Origin: Rhodocista pekingensis
Lineage (GTDB): Bacteria; Pseudomonadota; Alphaproteobacteria; Azospirillales; Azospirillaceae
Assembly: GCF_042665545.1 (NCBI RefSeq)
Contig: NZ_JBHTCM010000005.1
Span: 1-64,000, forward strand
Direction of reading: 5' to 3'
DNA: 64,000 nt
Position 1 is the first letter of the stretch, and every line of letters begins with the position of its first letter. Shown here one piece after another: positions 9,555 to 17,030 of this stretch. A program made the translations under genes and the position numbers. Under the pieces are notes generated by a model. It saw only the letters and a list, made by a program, of their open reading frames with translations, was not told the DNA's origin and did not search any database.

Positions 9555-10324
9555 CGGATCAGTTCCAGATGCAGCGGGACGGGATGGAGCGGCGGCGCGG
9601 TGGCGCGTCCCCGGTCCAGTACCATCCGGGGGACGACCTGCTGGTCGCCTATGCCGCCGGGTCCCTGCCGGAGGCGATGAGCCTGATCGTCGCCACGCAC
9701 CTGGCGCTCTGCCCGCACTGCCGCGCCGAGGTGCGCCGGCTGGAGGCCGTGGGCGGCGCGCTGCTGGAGGAGATGCCGGCGGCCCCCGTCTCCGACGCCC
9801 TGCTGGACGCCGTGATGGCCCGGCTGGACGCGCCCGGCGGTGACACGCTGCTGGCGCCGCCGCCGGCCGCCGGCCTGCGCGGCACCCGTGCCACGGCCAC
9901 CCGCAGCGCCGCGGCCGGCGCCATCCGGCGCACGGCCACCGCCCCGGTGCTGCCCGAACCGCTGCGCAGCTATGTCGGCCGCGACCTGGGCGGCCTCTCC
10001 TGGACCCGCATCGTCCGCGGGGTGGAAGAGGTGATGGTGCCCTGCGGCGGCGACGCCAAGGTCAAGCTGATGCGCATCCACCCCGGCATCGCCGTGCCGC
10101 GGCACACGCACCGGGGCAGCGAACTGACCCTGGTGCTCCAGGGCGGCTACCGCGACGGCGGGCTGCACTATCTGCGCGGCGACTTCGCCGCGACGGATGC
10201 GGAGGTGGATCACGGCCCCGTGGCCGACAGCGACGGGGAATGCATCTGCATCGCCGTCACCGACGCCCCGCTGCGCCTGACCGGCCCGTTCGGACGGCTG
10301 CTGAACCCCTTCATCCGCTCCTGA
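9551..10324 (+). CDS. chrR: ChrR-type zinc anti-sigma factor with cupin domain
   Basis: A 257-residue cytosolic anti-sigma factor. The N-terminal ZAS domain is clear: HPGDDLLVAYAAGSLPEAMSL (first His) and HLALCPHC, giving the His-x3-Cys-x2-Cys zinc site that clamps the sigma factor. The C-terminal half is a cupin (about 145-245) with HTHRGSELTLVLQG and an acidic/His metal site, as in R. sphaeroides ChrR. In that system the ZAS domain binds RpoE and the cupin is needed for release under singlet oxygen. The gene overlaps the sigma factor by four bases, so the two are co-translated. Confidence 0.93.
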   Translation: MTDQFQMQRDGMERRRGGASPVQYHPGDDLLVAYAAGSLPEAMSLIVATHLALCPHCRAEVRRLEAVGGALLEEMPAAPVSDALLDAVMARLDAPGGDTLLAPPPAAGLRGTRATATRSAAAGAIRRTATAPVLPEPLRSYVGRDLGGLSWTRIVRGVEEVMVPCGGDAKVKLMRIHPGIAVPRHTHRGSELTLVLQGGYRDGGLHYLRGDFAATDAEVDHGPVADSDGECICIAVTDAPLRLTGPFGRLLNPFIRS

Positions 10325-10427
10325 TCCCCGGCTGCCCGCCCGGCGGGCGGATCCGGCCATTGCCCTTGGCCGCCGGGTCCGGGCGCGCTACCCCGGTTCC
10401 GGTATCGCCGTGAGGGGGGCAGTCGCC

Positions 10428-11294
10428 ATGACGGACACGCAGGACCCGGTCCGGGCCCATCCGGTGGCCCATCGCGTCGAAGGCGGTGGCGGCATCGGTC
10501 TGTCGGTGCTGGAGGCGGGCGATCCCGCCGGCCCGCCGATCCTGTTCCTGCACGGATTCTGCCAGAGTGCGCTGGCCTGGCGTCCCCTGTTCCAGGGGCC
10601 GCTGGCCGCGCGCTTCCGCCTGCTGGCCCTGGACCTGCGCGGCCATGGCGGCTCCGACCGGCCGTCGGCGACGGGCGGTGCCCCCGGTCCCTATGCCGAC
10701 GGCGACCTCTGGGCCGACGACGTGGCCGGGGCGCTGGACGGGCTGGGGGTGGAGAAGGCGGTGCTGGTCGGCTGGTCCTATGGCGGGGCGGTGCTGGCCG
10801 ACCATCTGCGCCGGCACGGCGCGGCCCGGGTGGCCGGCATCGTGCTGGCCGGGGCCTGCCCGCGGCTGGGACCGGCGGCGCGGCCCTTCATGGGGCCGCT
10901 CGGCCGGCAGCACTTCCCGGCCCTGATGGGCGGCGACTTCGCGGCCCAGGTGGCGGCCTGCCGGGCGCTGGCACACGGCATGACGGTGGCGCCCGTGGCG
11001 GCGGAGGATCTGGAGACCGGCATCGCCGCGACCATGAGCGTGCCGCCGGCCGTGCGCTGGGGGATGATGCGGCGGGAGGCGGATTTCGACCCGGTGCTGG
11101 CGGCCTATGGCGGGCCGGCCCTGATCGTCCACGGGGCGGAGGACCCGGTGGTCCTGCCCGATCTGGCGCGGCATCTGGCCGGGCTGCTGCCGCAGGCCCG
11201 GCTGCATCTCTATGACGGGGTGGGGCATGCCCCCTTCCAGGAGCGGCCGGACCGTTTCGCCGCCGATCTGGCGGCCTTCATGGATTCGGTGTGA
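10428..11294 (+). CDS. Alpha/beta-fold hydrolase
   Basis: A 288-residue hydrolase of the alpha/beta superfamily. It has the oxyanion-hole motif LFLHGFCQSALAW, the nucleophile elbow GWSYGG (Ser), the acid strand LIVHGAEDPVV (Asp) and the late histidine GVGHAPF, so the Ser-Asp-His triad is complete. The ATG at 10428 follows a G-rich stretch with about nine bases between; an ATG-proximal start at 10410 is less likely. The substrate cannot be told from sequence; the nearest relatives by motif are esterases, haloperoxidase-like proteins and lactone hydrolases. It follows rpoE-chrR by about 100 bases on the same strand and could belong to that regulon, but no second TGATCC site is seen. Confidence 0.85.
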   Translation: MTDTQDPVRAHPVAHRVEGGGGIGLSVLEAGDPAGPPILFLHGFCQSALAWRPLFQGPLAARFRLLALDLRGHGGSDRPSATGGAPGPYADGDLWADDVAGALDGLGVEKAVLVGWSYGGAVLADHLRRHGAARVAGIVLAGACPRLGPAARPFMGPLGRQHFPALMGGDFAAQVAACRALAHGMTVAPVAAEDLETGIAATMSVPPAVRWGMMRREADFDPVLAAYGGPALIVHGAEDPVVLPDLARHLAGLLPQARLHLYDGVGHAPFQERPDRFAADLAAFMDSV

Positions 11295-11318
11295 GAGTCT
11301 GTCACGGCTGACGCGGGG

Positions 11319-11546
11319 TCAGGCCGCGGCGCGCCCGCTCTCCGGCGGGGGCGGGGACGGCAGCAGCAGGCAGTTGCCCGCCGGCACCGCCGACGCCTGG
11401 CCGCCGGCATCCTCGATGATGGCCCAGCGCCCCTCCAGCGCGGTGCAGCGCCCGATCATGCCCATGCCGTCCACGAAGACATCGCGGCCGACAAGGTCGT
11501 GCGGGTCCTGGGGGGGCGAAAGCGGCGGGGCGGTCCTGCCCGGCAT
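11319..11546 (-). CDS. Small conserved-looking protein of unknown function
   Basis: A 75-residue protein that I do not recognise. Support for coding is a strong ribosome site, AAGGAGAGG, a few bases before the ATG at 11546, and a central segment with the look of a small beta-barrel domain: DPHDLVGRDVFVDGMGMIGR followed by LEGRWAIIEDAGG. The ends are rich in Pro and Ala. It converges with the alpha/beta hydrolase gene (24 bases apart). The frame is open further upstream to 11768, but that part is basic, low-complexity and lacks a start signal. Confidence 0.6.
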   Translation of the reverse strand: MPGRTAPPLSPPQDPHDLVGRDVFVDGMGMIGRCTALEGRWAIIEDAGGQASAVPAGNCLLLPSPPPPESGRAAA

Positions 11547-11919
11547 GGTCGTCCTCTCCTTGCGCCGTTGCATCCGGAAAGACCAACAGGCGATCCGGCC
11601 CCAGGCTCCCTGGTCCCGTCCGGTTCCGCAGACTGTGCCATCACTTGTCATACCGGCGCCCGTCCCATGGGGCGCGGACTCTTCCCGGCCGGGCCGTGTG
11701 CGGACCGGCGGACAGGGACGGGCATGCCGCGGCCGTTCTTTCCGGTCGGGGGCCGTCCGTCGGGACAACGGGGACAGGATGGCGCGTCACCCGTGAAGAA
11801 TGGGTAAACGGTTCCGCCGCAGAATGAATGGGCGAAAGAACGGACGCCGGGGATATCGGAGGGAAAGGCGGGGCCGCCAGGGGCGGGGCAGGGGGCGGAT
11901 CGGCGCGCGCGCCGGGGGA
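11547..11919. other. Intergenic region between the small gene and the FNR-type gene
   Basis: About 370 bases. It must hold the promoter of the 75-residue gene and the 3' end of the FNR-type transcript. A GC-only palindrome (CGGCGCGCGCGCCG) lies close to the end of the regulator gene but lacks a T-run. No further gene is visible. Confidence 0.4.
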
Positions 11920-12702
11920 TCAGGCCCCCTCGGCGAGGTCGAAGATCTGGTCCATGTCGTGGATCTGGACCTTGTTGCCTTCGAGCAGGGAGATCACCCG
12001 GCTGGTCTTGAGCTGGGTGAAGGTGCGGCTGACGGTTTCCGTCGTCAGGCCGAGATAGTCCGCGATGTCGGCCCGGCTCATCGGCACATGCACCGGGTTC
12101 TCCTTGTGGCCGCGGCGCTGCGCCCGCTGCGACAGCATCATCAGGAAGGAGCAGATCTTCTCCTTCGCCGTCTTGCGGCCGAGCAGCAGCATCTGGTCCT
12201 GCGCCGCCGCCAGCTCGTTCGAGGCCATGGAGAACAGCCGCCGCTGCATCTTGGGGAATTCCTCCAGCAGCGCGTCCATGCGCCGGCGGGGGAAGCGGCA
12301 GAGCGTCACCGGGGTGACGGATTCGGCGGAATAGGCATAGGTGTCGTTGACCGACAGGCCCAGGAAATCCCCCGGCAGCAGGAAGCCGGTGATCTGCCGC
12401 CGCCCGTCGGGCAGCAGCTTGTAGAGCTTCATGGTGCCGGCGGTCACGTTGTAGAGCGTCTCGGCCGGATCGCCTTCGGCGAAGATCGTGTGCCCCGCCT
12501 CGTGCCGCACGGTCTGGAGGATCTCGGCCAGACGGCGCAGCTCCTCGACCTCCAGGGCGGCGCAGACCGTCAGGGAACGGACCGGGCAGGCGCCGCACGG
12601 GTTTATGTCGGCATGCGCATTCAGGTCCCTGACCCTCCCCATATCGAACGGAGGCATTGCCGACTCCCGACGACCCATGTTGCGGGCGAATAATGCGCCC
12701 AA
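11920..12702 (-). CDS. fnr: FNR-type oxygen-sensing transcriptional regulator
   Basis: A 260-residue Crp/Fnr-family regulator. The N-terminus carries the cysteine cluster NPCGACPVRSLTVC, which with a later cysteine binds an oxygen-labile [4Fe-4S] cluster in FNR, FnrL, AadR and FixK-like proteins. A cyclic-nucleotide-binding-like beta roll follows (GHTIFAEGDPAETLYNVTAG ...), then a dimer helix and the DNA-reading helix MSRADIADYLGLTTETVSRT, whose ETVSR agrees with proteins that bind TTGAT-N4-ATCAA. It probably controls anaerobic or microaerobic genes. A matching site lies in the divergent region at 12946. A second start at 12657 is possible. Confidence 0.92.
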   Translation of the reverse strand: MGALFARNMGRRESAMPPFDMGRVRDLNAHADINPCGACPVRSLTVCAALEVEELRRLAEILQTVRHEAGHTIFAEGDPAETLYNVTAGTMKLYKLLPDGRRQITGFLLPGDFLGLSVNDTYAYSAESVTPVTLCRFPRRRMDALLEEFPKMQRRLFSMASNELAAAQDQMLLLGRKTAKEKICSFLMMLSQRAQRRGHKENPVHVPMSRADIADYLGLTTETVSRTFTQLKTSRVISLLEGNKVQIHDMDQIFDLAEGA

Positions 12703-13013
12703 CGCTGTAAATTGGCAACCGCCCTAAGGTGCGCGGCCGTTGTGGCAGTTGCGCACATTGGCGGTGGACCCGCCACAGGCAGGTCGCGGGCAAGCAGAAC
12801 CTCCCGATACTCACAAGTTTTCAAGGGTCTTGCGCAGTCGTGACGGCGCGGCTGCTTCAGAAAGCCGCGGCATCTCTCGTAATGTCTAATCTGGACTGTC
12901 CAGGCAGGGAGTTACCCCGAACGGGCGGGTCTCCGGGAACTGGTCTTGATCCAAGTCAAGGTCTTTTCCGGGGCGGCGGGCCAGTCTGGACCGGCGTGAA
13001 TACCGGAAGCACC
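12703..13013. other. Divergent regulatory region between fnr and the GNAT-like gene
   Basis: About 310 bases separate the two start codons. The FNR-box-like site at 12946-12959 is the only clear element. No gene can be supported here; the frame on the plus strand stays open but has no start signal or family-like sequence before 13014. Confidence 0.5.
12946..12959. promoter_or_regulatory. FNR/FixK box
   Basis: TTGATCCAAGTCAA fits the TTGAT-N4-ATCAA consensus with one mismatch. Its centre is about 61 bases before the ATG of the plus-strand gene at 13014, which leaves room for a start of transcription near 12994 and the class II spacing of -41.5. The adjacent divergent gene encodes an FNR-type regulator. 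Confidence 0.7.
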
Positions 13014-13526
13014 ATGCCTGACAGCTATGTTGCCAAGCCGCTGGACGCCCGGCGCATCGACCAGGCCTTCCCCGTCGTTCAGACCGTCCTGCCCCGGCTG
13101 GGGCTGGAGCGGTGGCGCGCCTATGCGGCCGAGATGATCGGGGCGACTCCGGCGGAAATCGGGGCCGCCCCGGGCAAGGTGGTGAAGCTGCCGATCGCGC
13201 AGCCGACCGGGATCATCGTGGCCCAGCTCCGCCACGGCTACATCCACGGTCTGTTCGCCTATACGGTGCTGCCCAATCTCTGCCACGGCAAGGTGCTCCA
13301 GGTGGACCTGATGGTCGCGGCGGACATGTTCGACCCCGCCGCCATCGCCGAGGCGCTGCTGGCGGAGATGGACCGGCTGGCCCGCCAGCTCCGCTGCGAC
13401 GCCATCCACCTGTCGCTGCCCAAGCCGCCGGCCGGATCCCAGTACGACCGCATCCTCCAGCTCGGCCTCGTCAGCGAGGGCGTGCGCCTGTGCAAGTCCC
13501 TCGCCCCGGCGGAAGCCGCGGGCTGA
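13014..13526 (+). CDS. GNAT-like protein of unknown function, probably FNR-controlled
   Basis: A 170-residue cytosolic protein. I do not recognise a named family, but the layout resembles a GNAT acetyltransferase fold: an N-terminal helix pair, strands GIIVAQLRHGYIHGLFAYTV, a central strand KVLQVDLMVAADMF, a long helix EALLAEMDRLARQLRCDAIHLSLP and a C-terminal strand-helix (ILQLGLVSEGVRLCKSLAP). No classic acetyl-CoA R/Q-x2-G-x-G/A loop is seen, so it may not be an enzyme. The ATG at 13014 has GGAAG about six bases upstream. The FNR box in front and the divergent fnr gene suggest low-oxygen expression. Confidence 0.7.
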   Translation: MPDSYVAKPLDARRIDQAFPVVQTVLPRLGLERWRAYAAEMIGATPAEIGAAPGKVVKLPIAQPTGIIVAQLRHGYIHGLFAYTVLPNLCHGKVLQVDLMVAADMFDPAAIAEALLAEMDRLARQLRCDAIHLSLPKPPAGSQYDRILQLGLVSEGVRLCKSLAPAEAAG

Positions 13527-13611
13527 GTCGCGGCTCCGTCCGTCGCAATGCGCGGCGGCAATGCGCGGCGGACCGTTGCAAGCCGGCGCGGCGGCGTTAT
13601 CTTCCGCGCCC

Positions 13612-14829
13612 ATGACCGACATCGCCCCCGCCCCCGCGTCCGCCAAGGACTATCCCGTTCTCCGTCTCCAGGCCGGACGCCACAAGCGCGCCCAGCACGG
13701 CCATCCCTGGGTCTATTCCAACGAGGTCCAGATGGACACGGCGGCCAAGGCGCTGCCGGCCGGGTCCATCGTGCGGGTGCTGGATGCCGGCGGTGCCTTC
13801 CTGGGCATCGCCACCTTCAACCCGCACACCCTGATCTCCTGCCGCTTCCTGTCGCGCGACCCGGCCGTGCGCGTCGATGCCGGCTTCTTCGCCGCCCGCA
13901 TCCGCCGCGCGCTGGAAATCCGCGAGCGCCTGTTCGACCGGCCCTTCTACCGGCTGGTGCATGCCGAGAGCGACGGGCTGCCGGCGCTGATCGTGGACCG
14001 TTACGGCGACGTGCTGGTGGTGCAGGCCAACACGGTCGCCATGGACGCCCGCCTGCCGGAGATCCTGGAGGCGTTGGACACGGTGCTGGCGCCGCGTGCC
14101 ATCGTGCTGCGCAACGACAGCGCCGCCCGCTCCTACGAGGGGCTGCCGGAGGAGGTGCGCGTCGCCAAGGGCGAGGTCTCCGGCCTGATCCCGGTGGAGG
14201 AGAACGGCGCCACCTTCTTCGCCGACCTCTCGGGCGGGCAGAAGACCGGCTGGTTCTTCGACCAGCGCGACAACCGCTCCTTCATCGCCAACCTCTGCCG
14301 CGGCAAGCGCACCATCGACTTCTACACCTACACCGGCGGCTTCGGCGTGCTGGCCGCGGCCCGCGGTGCCGCGCACGTCACCCTGGTGGACCGCTCGCAG
14401 GCCGCCCTCGACATCGCCCAGAAGGCGGCCGCGGCCAACGGCTGCGCCGACCGGGTGGAGGCGCGCAAGGCCGACGCCTTCCACGAGCTGGAGAAGCTGG
14501 TGGCCGAGGGGCAGCGCTGGGAGGTGGTGATCTGCGATCCGCCGGCCTTCGTGAAGTCGCGCAAGGATCTGGCCGTCGGCAGCCGCGCCTACCGCAAGAT
14601 GACCAAGGCCGCGGCCCGGCTGACCGCCCCCGGCGGGCTGCTGCTGGTGGCGAGCTGCTCGCACAACATGGAGCCGCCGCTGTTCCACCAGGAGGTCGCC
14701 CGCGGCGTGGCCGAGGCGGGGCGCGACTCCCGCATCCTGCGCTTCGCCGGTGCCGGCCCGGACCATCCGGTACACCCGCTGCTGCCGGAGACGCAGTACC
14801 TGAAGGCCATGGTGCTGGCGCTGGACTGA
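13612..14829 (+). CDS. rlmI: 23S rRNA (cytosine-C5)-methyltransferase, RlmI family
   Basis: A 405-residue SAM-dependent class I rRNA methyltransferase. The N-terminal PUA domain (LRLQAGRHKRAQHGHPWVYSNEV) is followed by an EEHEE-like domain (residues about 80-190, with HAESDGLPALIVDRYGDVLV) and the Rossmann domain (GGQKTGWFFDQRDNR, DFYTYTGGFGVLAAARGA, VTLVDRS). The catalytic motifs DPPAFVKSR and LLVASCSHNM, with the methyl-transfer cysteine in SCSH, are present. E. coli RlmI makes m5C1962 in 23S rRNA. The ATG at 13612 is chosen because the residues before it are not family-like. It is convergent with the toxin-antitoxin pair. Confidence 0.93.
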   Translation: MTDIAPAPASAKDYPVLRLQAGRHKRAQHGHPWVYSNEVQMDTAAKALPAGSIVRVLDAGGAFLGIATFNPHTLISCRFLSRDPAVRVDAGFFAARIRRALEIRERLFDRPFYRLVHAESDGLPALIVDRYGDVLVVQANTVAMDARLPEILEALDTVLAPRAIVLRNDSAARSYEGLPEEVRVAKGEVSGLIPVEENGATFFADLSGGQKTGWFFDQRDNRSFIANLCRGKRTIDFYTYTGGFGVLAAARGAAHVTLVDRSQAALDIAQKAAAANGCADRVEARKADAFHELEKLVAEGQRWEVVICDPPAFVKSRKDLAVGSRAYRKMTKAAARLTAPGGLLLVASCSHNMEPPLFHQEVARGVAEAGRDSRILRFAGAGPDHPVHPLLPETQYLKAMVLALD

Positions 14830-14842
14830 CGGCGGCGCGCCC

Positions 14843-15376
14843 TCAGGGTACGTCGGCGATGCGCAGCCAGAGACGGCCGGGCGGGGCCTCGTCCGGCGGC
14901 CCCACGGGGCTGAAGCCGTAGCCGCGGTAGAACGCCTCCGCCCGCTCGTCGGTGGCATCCAGAACGACGGCCTGGATGCCGACCTCCGAACTGACGCGCT
15001 TCGCCCGGCGCAGGGCGTCGGCGAACAGCAGGGTGCCGATGCCCCGCCCGCGGTAGCGCCGGTCCACGCCGAAGCCGGCGATCCGGATGGCGCCCGCCGC
15101 GGCGTCGGGGCGCAGCTTCGCCGCCGCCCCCGTCCGCCAGCCGTCGATGCGGTGGCCGTGCAGGGTGTAGAAGCCGCGCACCCGCGCGTCCCCGCTCTCC
15201 ACCGCCACGAAGGCGCGGCCCAGATGCACGGCCTGCAAGGCCAGCGCGTCCGCAAGGTATGCGTTCACAAGCGGCATCCCGGCGTCGAAGCCGGCCGTCA
15301 CATGCTCCGGTCCCAGCGGTTCGATGCGGAGGCGCGGCAGCGTCTCAGCAGATCGGTTCATCCACCACCCGCTCAT
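14843..15376 (-). CDS. GNAT-family toxin of a TacAT-like module
   Basis: A 177-residue GNAT acetyltransferase. It shows the order of toxins such as TacT, KacT and AtaT: EPLGPEHVTAGFDAGMPLVNAYL at the N-terminus, ARVRGFYTLHGH, the acetyl-CoA loop GVDRRYRGRGIGTLLFADAL, and the terminal AFYRGYGFSPVG with the catalytic tyrosine region. Toxins of this family acetylate the amino group of charged tRNAs and stop translation. It overlaps a DUF1778 antitoxin gene upstream, which is the usual partner. A start five codons later (15361) is equally plausible. The target tRNA cannot be inferred. Confidence 0.85.
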   Translation of the reverse strand: MSGWWMNRSAETLPRLRIEPLGPEHVTAGFDAGMPLVNAYLADALALQAVHLGRAFVAVESGDARVRGFYTLHGHRIDGWRTGAAAKLRPDAAAGAIRIAGFGVDRRYRGRGIGTLLFADALRRAKRVSSEVGIQAVVLDATDERAEAFYRGYGFSPVGPPDEAPPGRLWLRIADVP

Positions 15377-15680
15377 AGACGTCCATCAGATCGCGCAGGG
15401 CGCTGCTGGGCGAGGGCGGGGTGTCCAGGGCGGCGGCAAGGGCTTCGAACTGCTGGATCGGCAGACGGGTGGAAAAGCGCGTCTCCAGCTCCGCCAGCGC
15501 CCGGTCGAAGGCGGCCTTGGTGACGAAGTCGGAGGTGTCCTGCCCGGCCAGCAGCGCCGCCGCCTCGATCGTCCGCTTCACCGAGGGACGCACGCGCTGT
15601 TCCATCCGGTCGCTCCGCCGTTCGTCGGCCGCGGCCGCCAGGGTATCGGGAAGCCGCCCCAGATCCGTCACTGCTGACAT
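15345..15680 (-). CDS. DUF1778 (TacA-like) ribbon-helix-helix antitoxin
   Basis: A 111-residue antitoxin. Residues about 22-60 form the DUF1778 ribbon-helix-helix: RMEQRVRPSVKRTIEAAALL and AGQDTSDFVTKAAFDRA. The C-terminal segment (about 70-110) is the likely toxin-neutralising tail. The gene precedes and overlaps the GNAT toxin, as in tacAT and kacAT modules, where the complex also represses its own promoter. The palindrome at 15692-15714, directly before this start codon, is the likely operator. Confidence 0.87.
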   Translation of the reverse strand: MSAVTDLGRLPDTLAAAADERRSDRMEQRVRPSVKRTIEAAALLAGQDTSDFVTKAAFDRALAELETRFSTRLPIQQFEALAAALDTPPSPSSALRDLMDVYERVVDEPIC

Positions 15681-15691
15681 CGCCGTTCCCT

Positions 15692-15714
15692 TTGTCCGGT
15701 AAATGTACGGACAA
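15692..15714. promoter_or_regulatory. Palindromic operator of the toxin-antitoxin operon
   Basis: Seven-base arms TTGTCCG (15692-15698) and CGGACAA (15708-15714) are separated by nine bases and end 11 bases before the antitoxin start. A TTGACA-like -35 lies further upstream on the minus strand (15742-15737), so binding here would block transcription start or elongation. Confidence 0.65.
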
Positions 15715-15915
15715 CCATGGGCCTCATCGTTTCACTTGTCAAACCATACCGACAGGGGTCTCCAAGGCGCCGGAGAACCGCCCGTCCGGGGGCGTTGCCC
15801 GTGCCGCTTCCCCGATCGGAAAGCGACACCCGGAAGAAAATATGACGGCGCTGTGACGCAGCGTGCAGGTCCGGCTTGACTCCCCCTTTTACTCTGGGGG
15901 AGCATAACCACATAA

Positions 15916-15932
15916 ATGCTCAATTCGAGCAT
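15916..15932. promoter_or_regulatory. Inverted repeat in the nadA promoter/leader, candidate NAD-pathway operator
   Basis: ATGCTC (15916-15921) and GAGCAT (15927-15932) form an inverted repeat with a five-base spacer. A third half site, GAGCAT, is at 15900-15905. A TTGACT -35-like hexamer lies at 15876. The repeat sits 59 bases before the chosen nadA start, in the promoter or early leader. A repressor of de novo NAD synthesis such as NadQ is a candidate, but I could not compare the motif. Confidence 0.55.
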
Positions 15933-15990
15933 AAGTCCCGTCCGCCGCTTCCCGCCGGCCGGACGCGGGCCGGAACCGGAGGACGTCCCC

Positions 15991-17004
15991 ATGGCCATCG
16001 CCGAGATGGACCTTGCCTACACCCCCGCCGTCGCCGCGGCGACCCGGCCGCTCTACGACCGCGTCCGCCACGTCATTCCGGAGGTGGAATGGCCGTTCCA
16101 CGCGCCGCTGGTGCAGGCGATCAACCGGCTGAAGCGGGAGCGCAACGCCGTCATCCTGGCGCACAACTACCAGACGCCGGAGATCTATCATTGCGTGGCC
16201 GACATCGTCGGCGACAGCCTGGCCCTGGCGCGCGAGGCGACGAAGACCGACGCGGACGTGATCGTTCTGGCCGGCGTCCATTTCATGGCCGAAACGGCCA
16301 AGATCCTGAACCCGGAGAAGACGGTGCTGATCCCGGACGCGGGCGCCGGCTGCTCCCTGGCCGAAAGCATCACGGCGGCCGACGTGCGCCTGCTGCGCGA
16401 GCGCTATCCCGGCGTGCCGGTCGCCACCTATGTCAACACCTCGGCCGAGGTGAAGGCGGAGAGCGATGTCTGCATCACCTCGGGCAACGCGGTGGACGTG
16501 ATCGAGGCGCTGCCCGGCGACAGCGTGCTCTGCATCCCCGACGAATACCTCGCCCAGTGGGTGGCGACGCAGACGCGCAAGAAGGTGATCGCCTGGAAGG
16601 GTCACTGCGAGGTGCATGAGCGTTTCACCGGGGAGCAGCTCGCCGCCTACCGCCGGCAGTTCCATGGCGACCTGATCATCATCGCCCACCCCGAATGCCC
16701 GCCCGACGTGCTGGCGGAGGCGGATTTCGTCGGCTCCACCGCGAAGATGCAGGGCTTCGTGGAGACACAGCAGCCGAAGCGGGTGCTGATGGTCACCGAA
16801 TGCTCCATGGCGGACAATCTGGAGGCGGCGAACCCGGCGGTGGAGTTCGTGAAGCCCTGCAACCTGTGCCCGCACATGAAGCGCATCACCCTGTCCAACA
16901 TCCTGCAATCGCTGACGACGCTGGAGCCGCGGGTAGAGGTCGATGCGGCCGTGGCCGCGCGCGCCCGCCGCGCCGTGGACCGCATGCTGGAGCTGAGCCG
17001 CTGA
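15991..17004 (+). CDS. nadA: Quinolinate synthase A
   Basis: Iron-sulfur enzyme that condenses iminoaspartate with dihydroxyacetone phosphate to quinolinate, the second step of de novo NAD synthesis. The 337 residues include ILAHNYQTPEIYHCVADIVGDS, VHFMAETAKILNPEK, and the three cluster cysteines of this family in AGCSLAES, TECSMADN and PCNLCPHMK. The ATG at 15991 has a perfect GGAGG eight bases upstream, while the in-frame ATG at 15916 lies inside the palindromic operator, so the later start is preferred. First gene of a nadA-nadB-nadC operon. Confidence 0.96.
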   Translation: MAIAEMDLAYTPAVAAATRPLYDRVRHVIPEVEWPFHAPLVQAINRLKRERNAVILAHNYQTPEIYHCVADIVGDSLALAREATKTDADVIVLAGVHFMAETAKILNPEKTVLIPDAGAGCSLAESITAADVRLLRERYPGVPVATYVNTSAEVKAESDVCITSGNAVDVIEALPGDSVLCIPDEYLAQWVATQTRKKVIAWKGHCEVHERFTGEQLAAYRRQFHGDLIIIAHPECPPDVLAEADFVGSTAKMQGFVETQQPKRVLMVTECSMADNLEAANPAVEFVKPCNLCPHMKRITLSNILQSLTTLEPRVEVDAAVAARARRAVDRMLELSR

Positions 17005-17030
17005 CCCGCGCGGCGGGAGGAGGGAGCATC

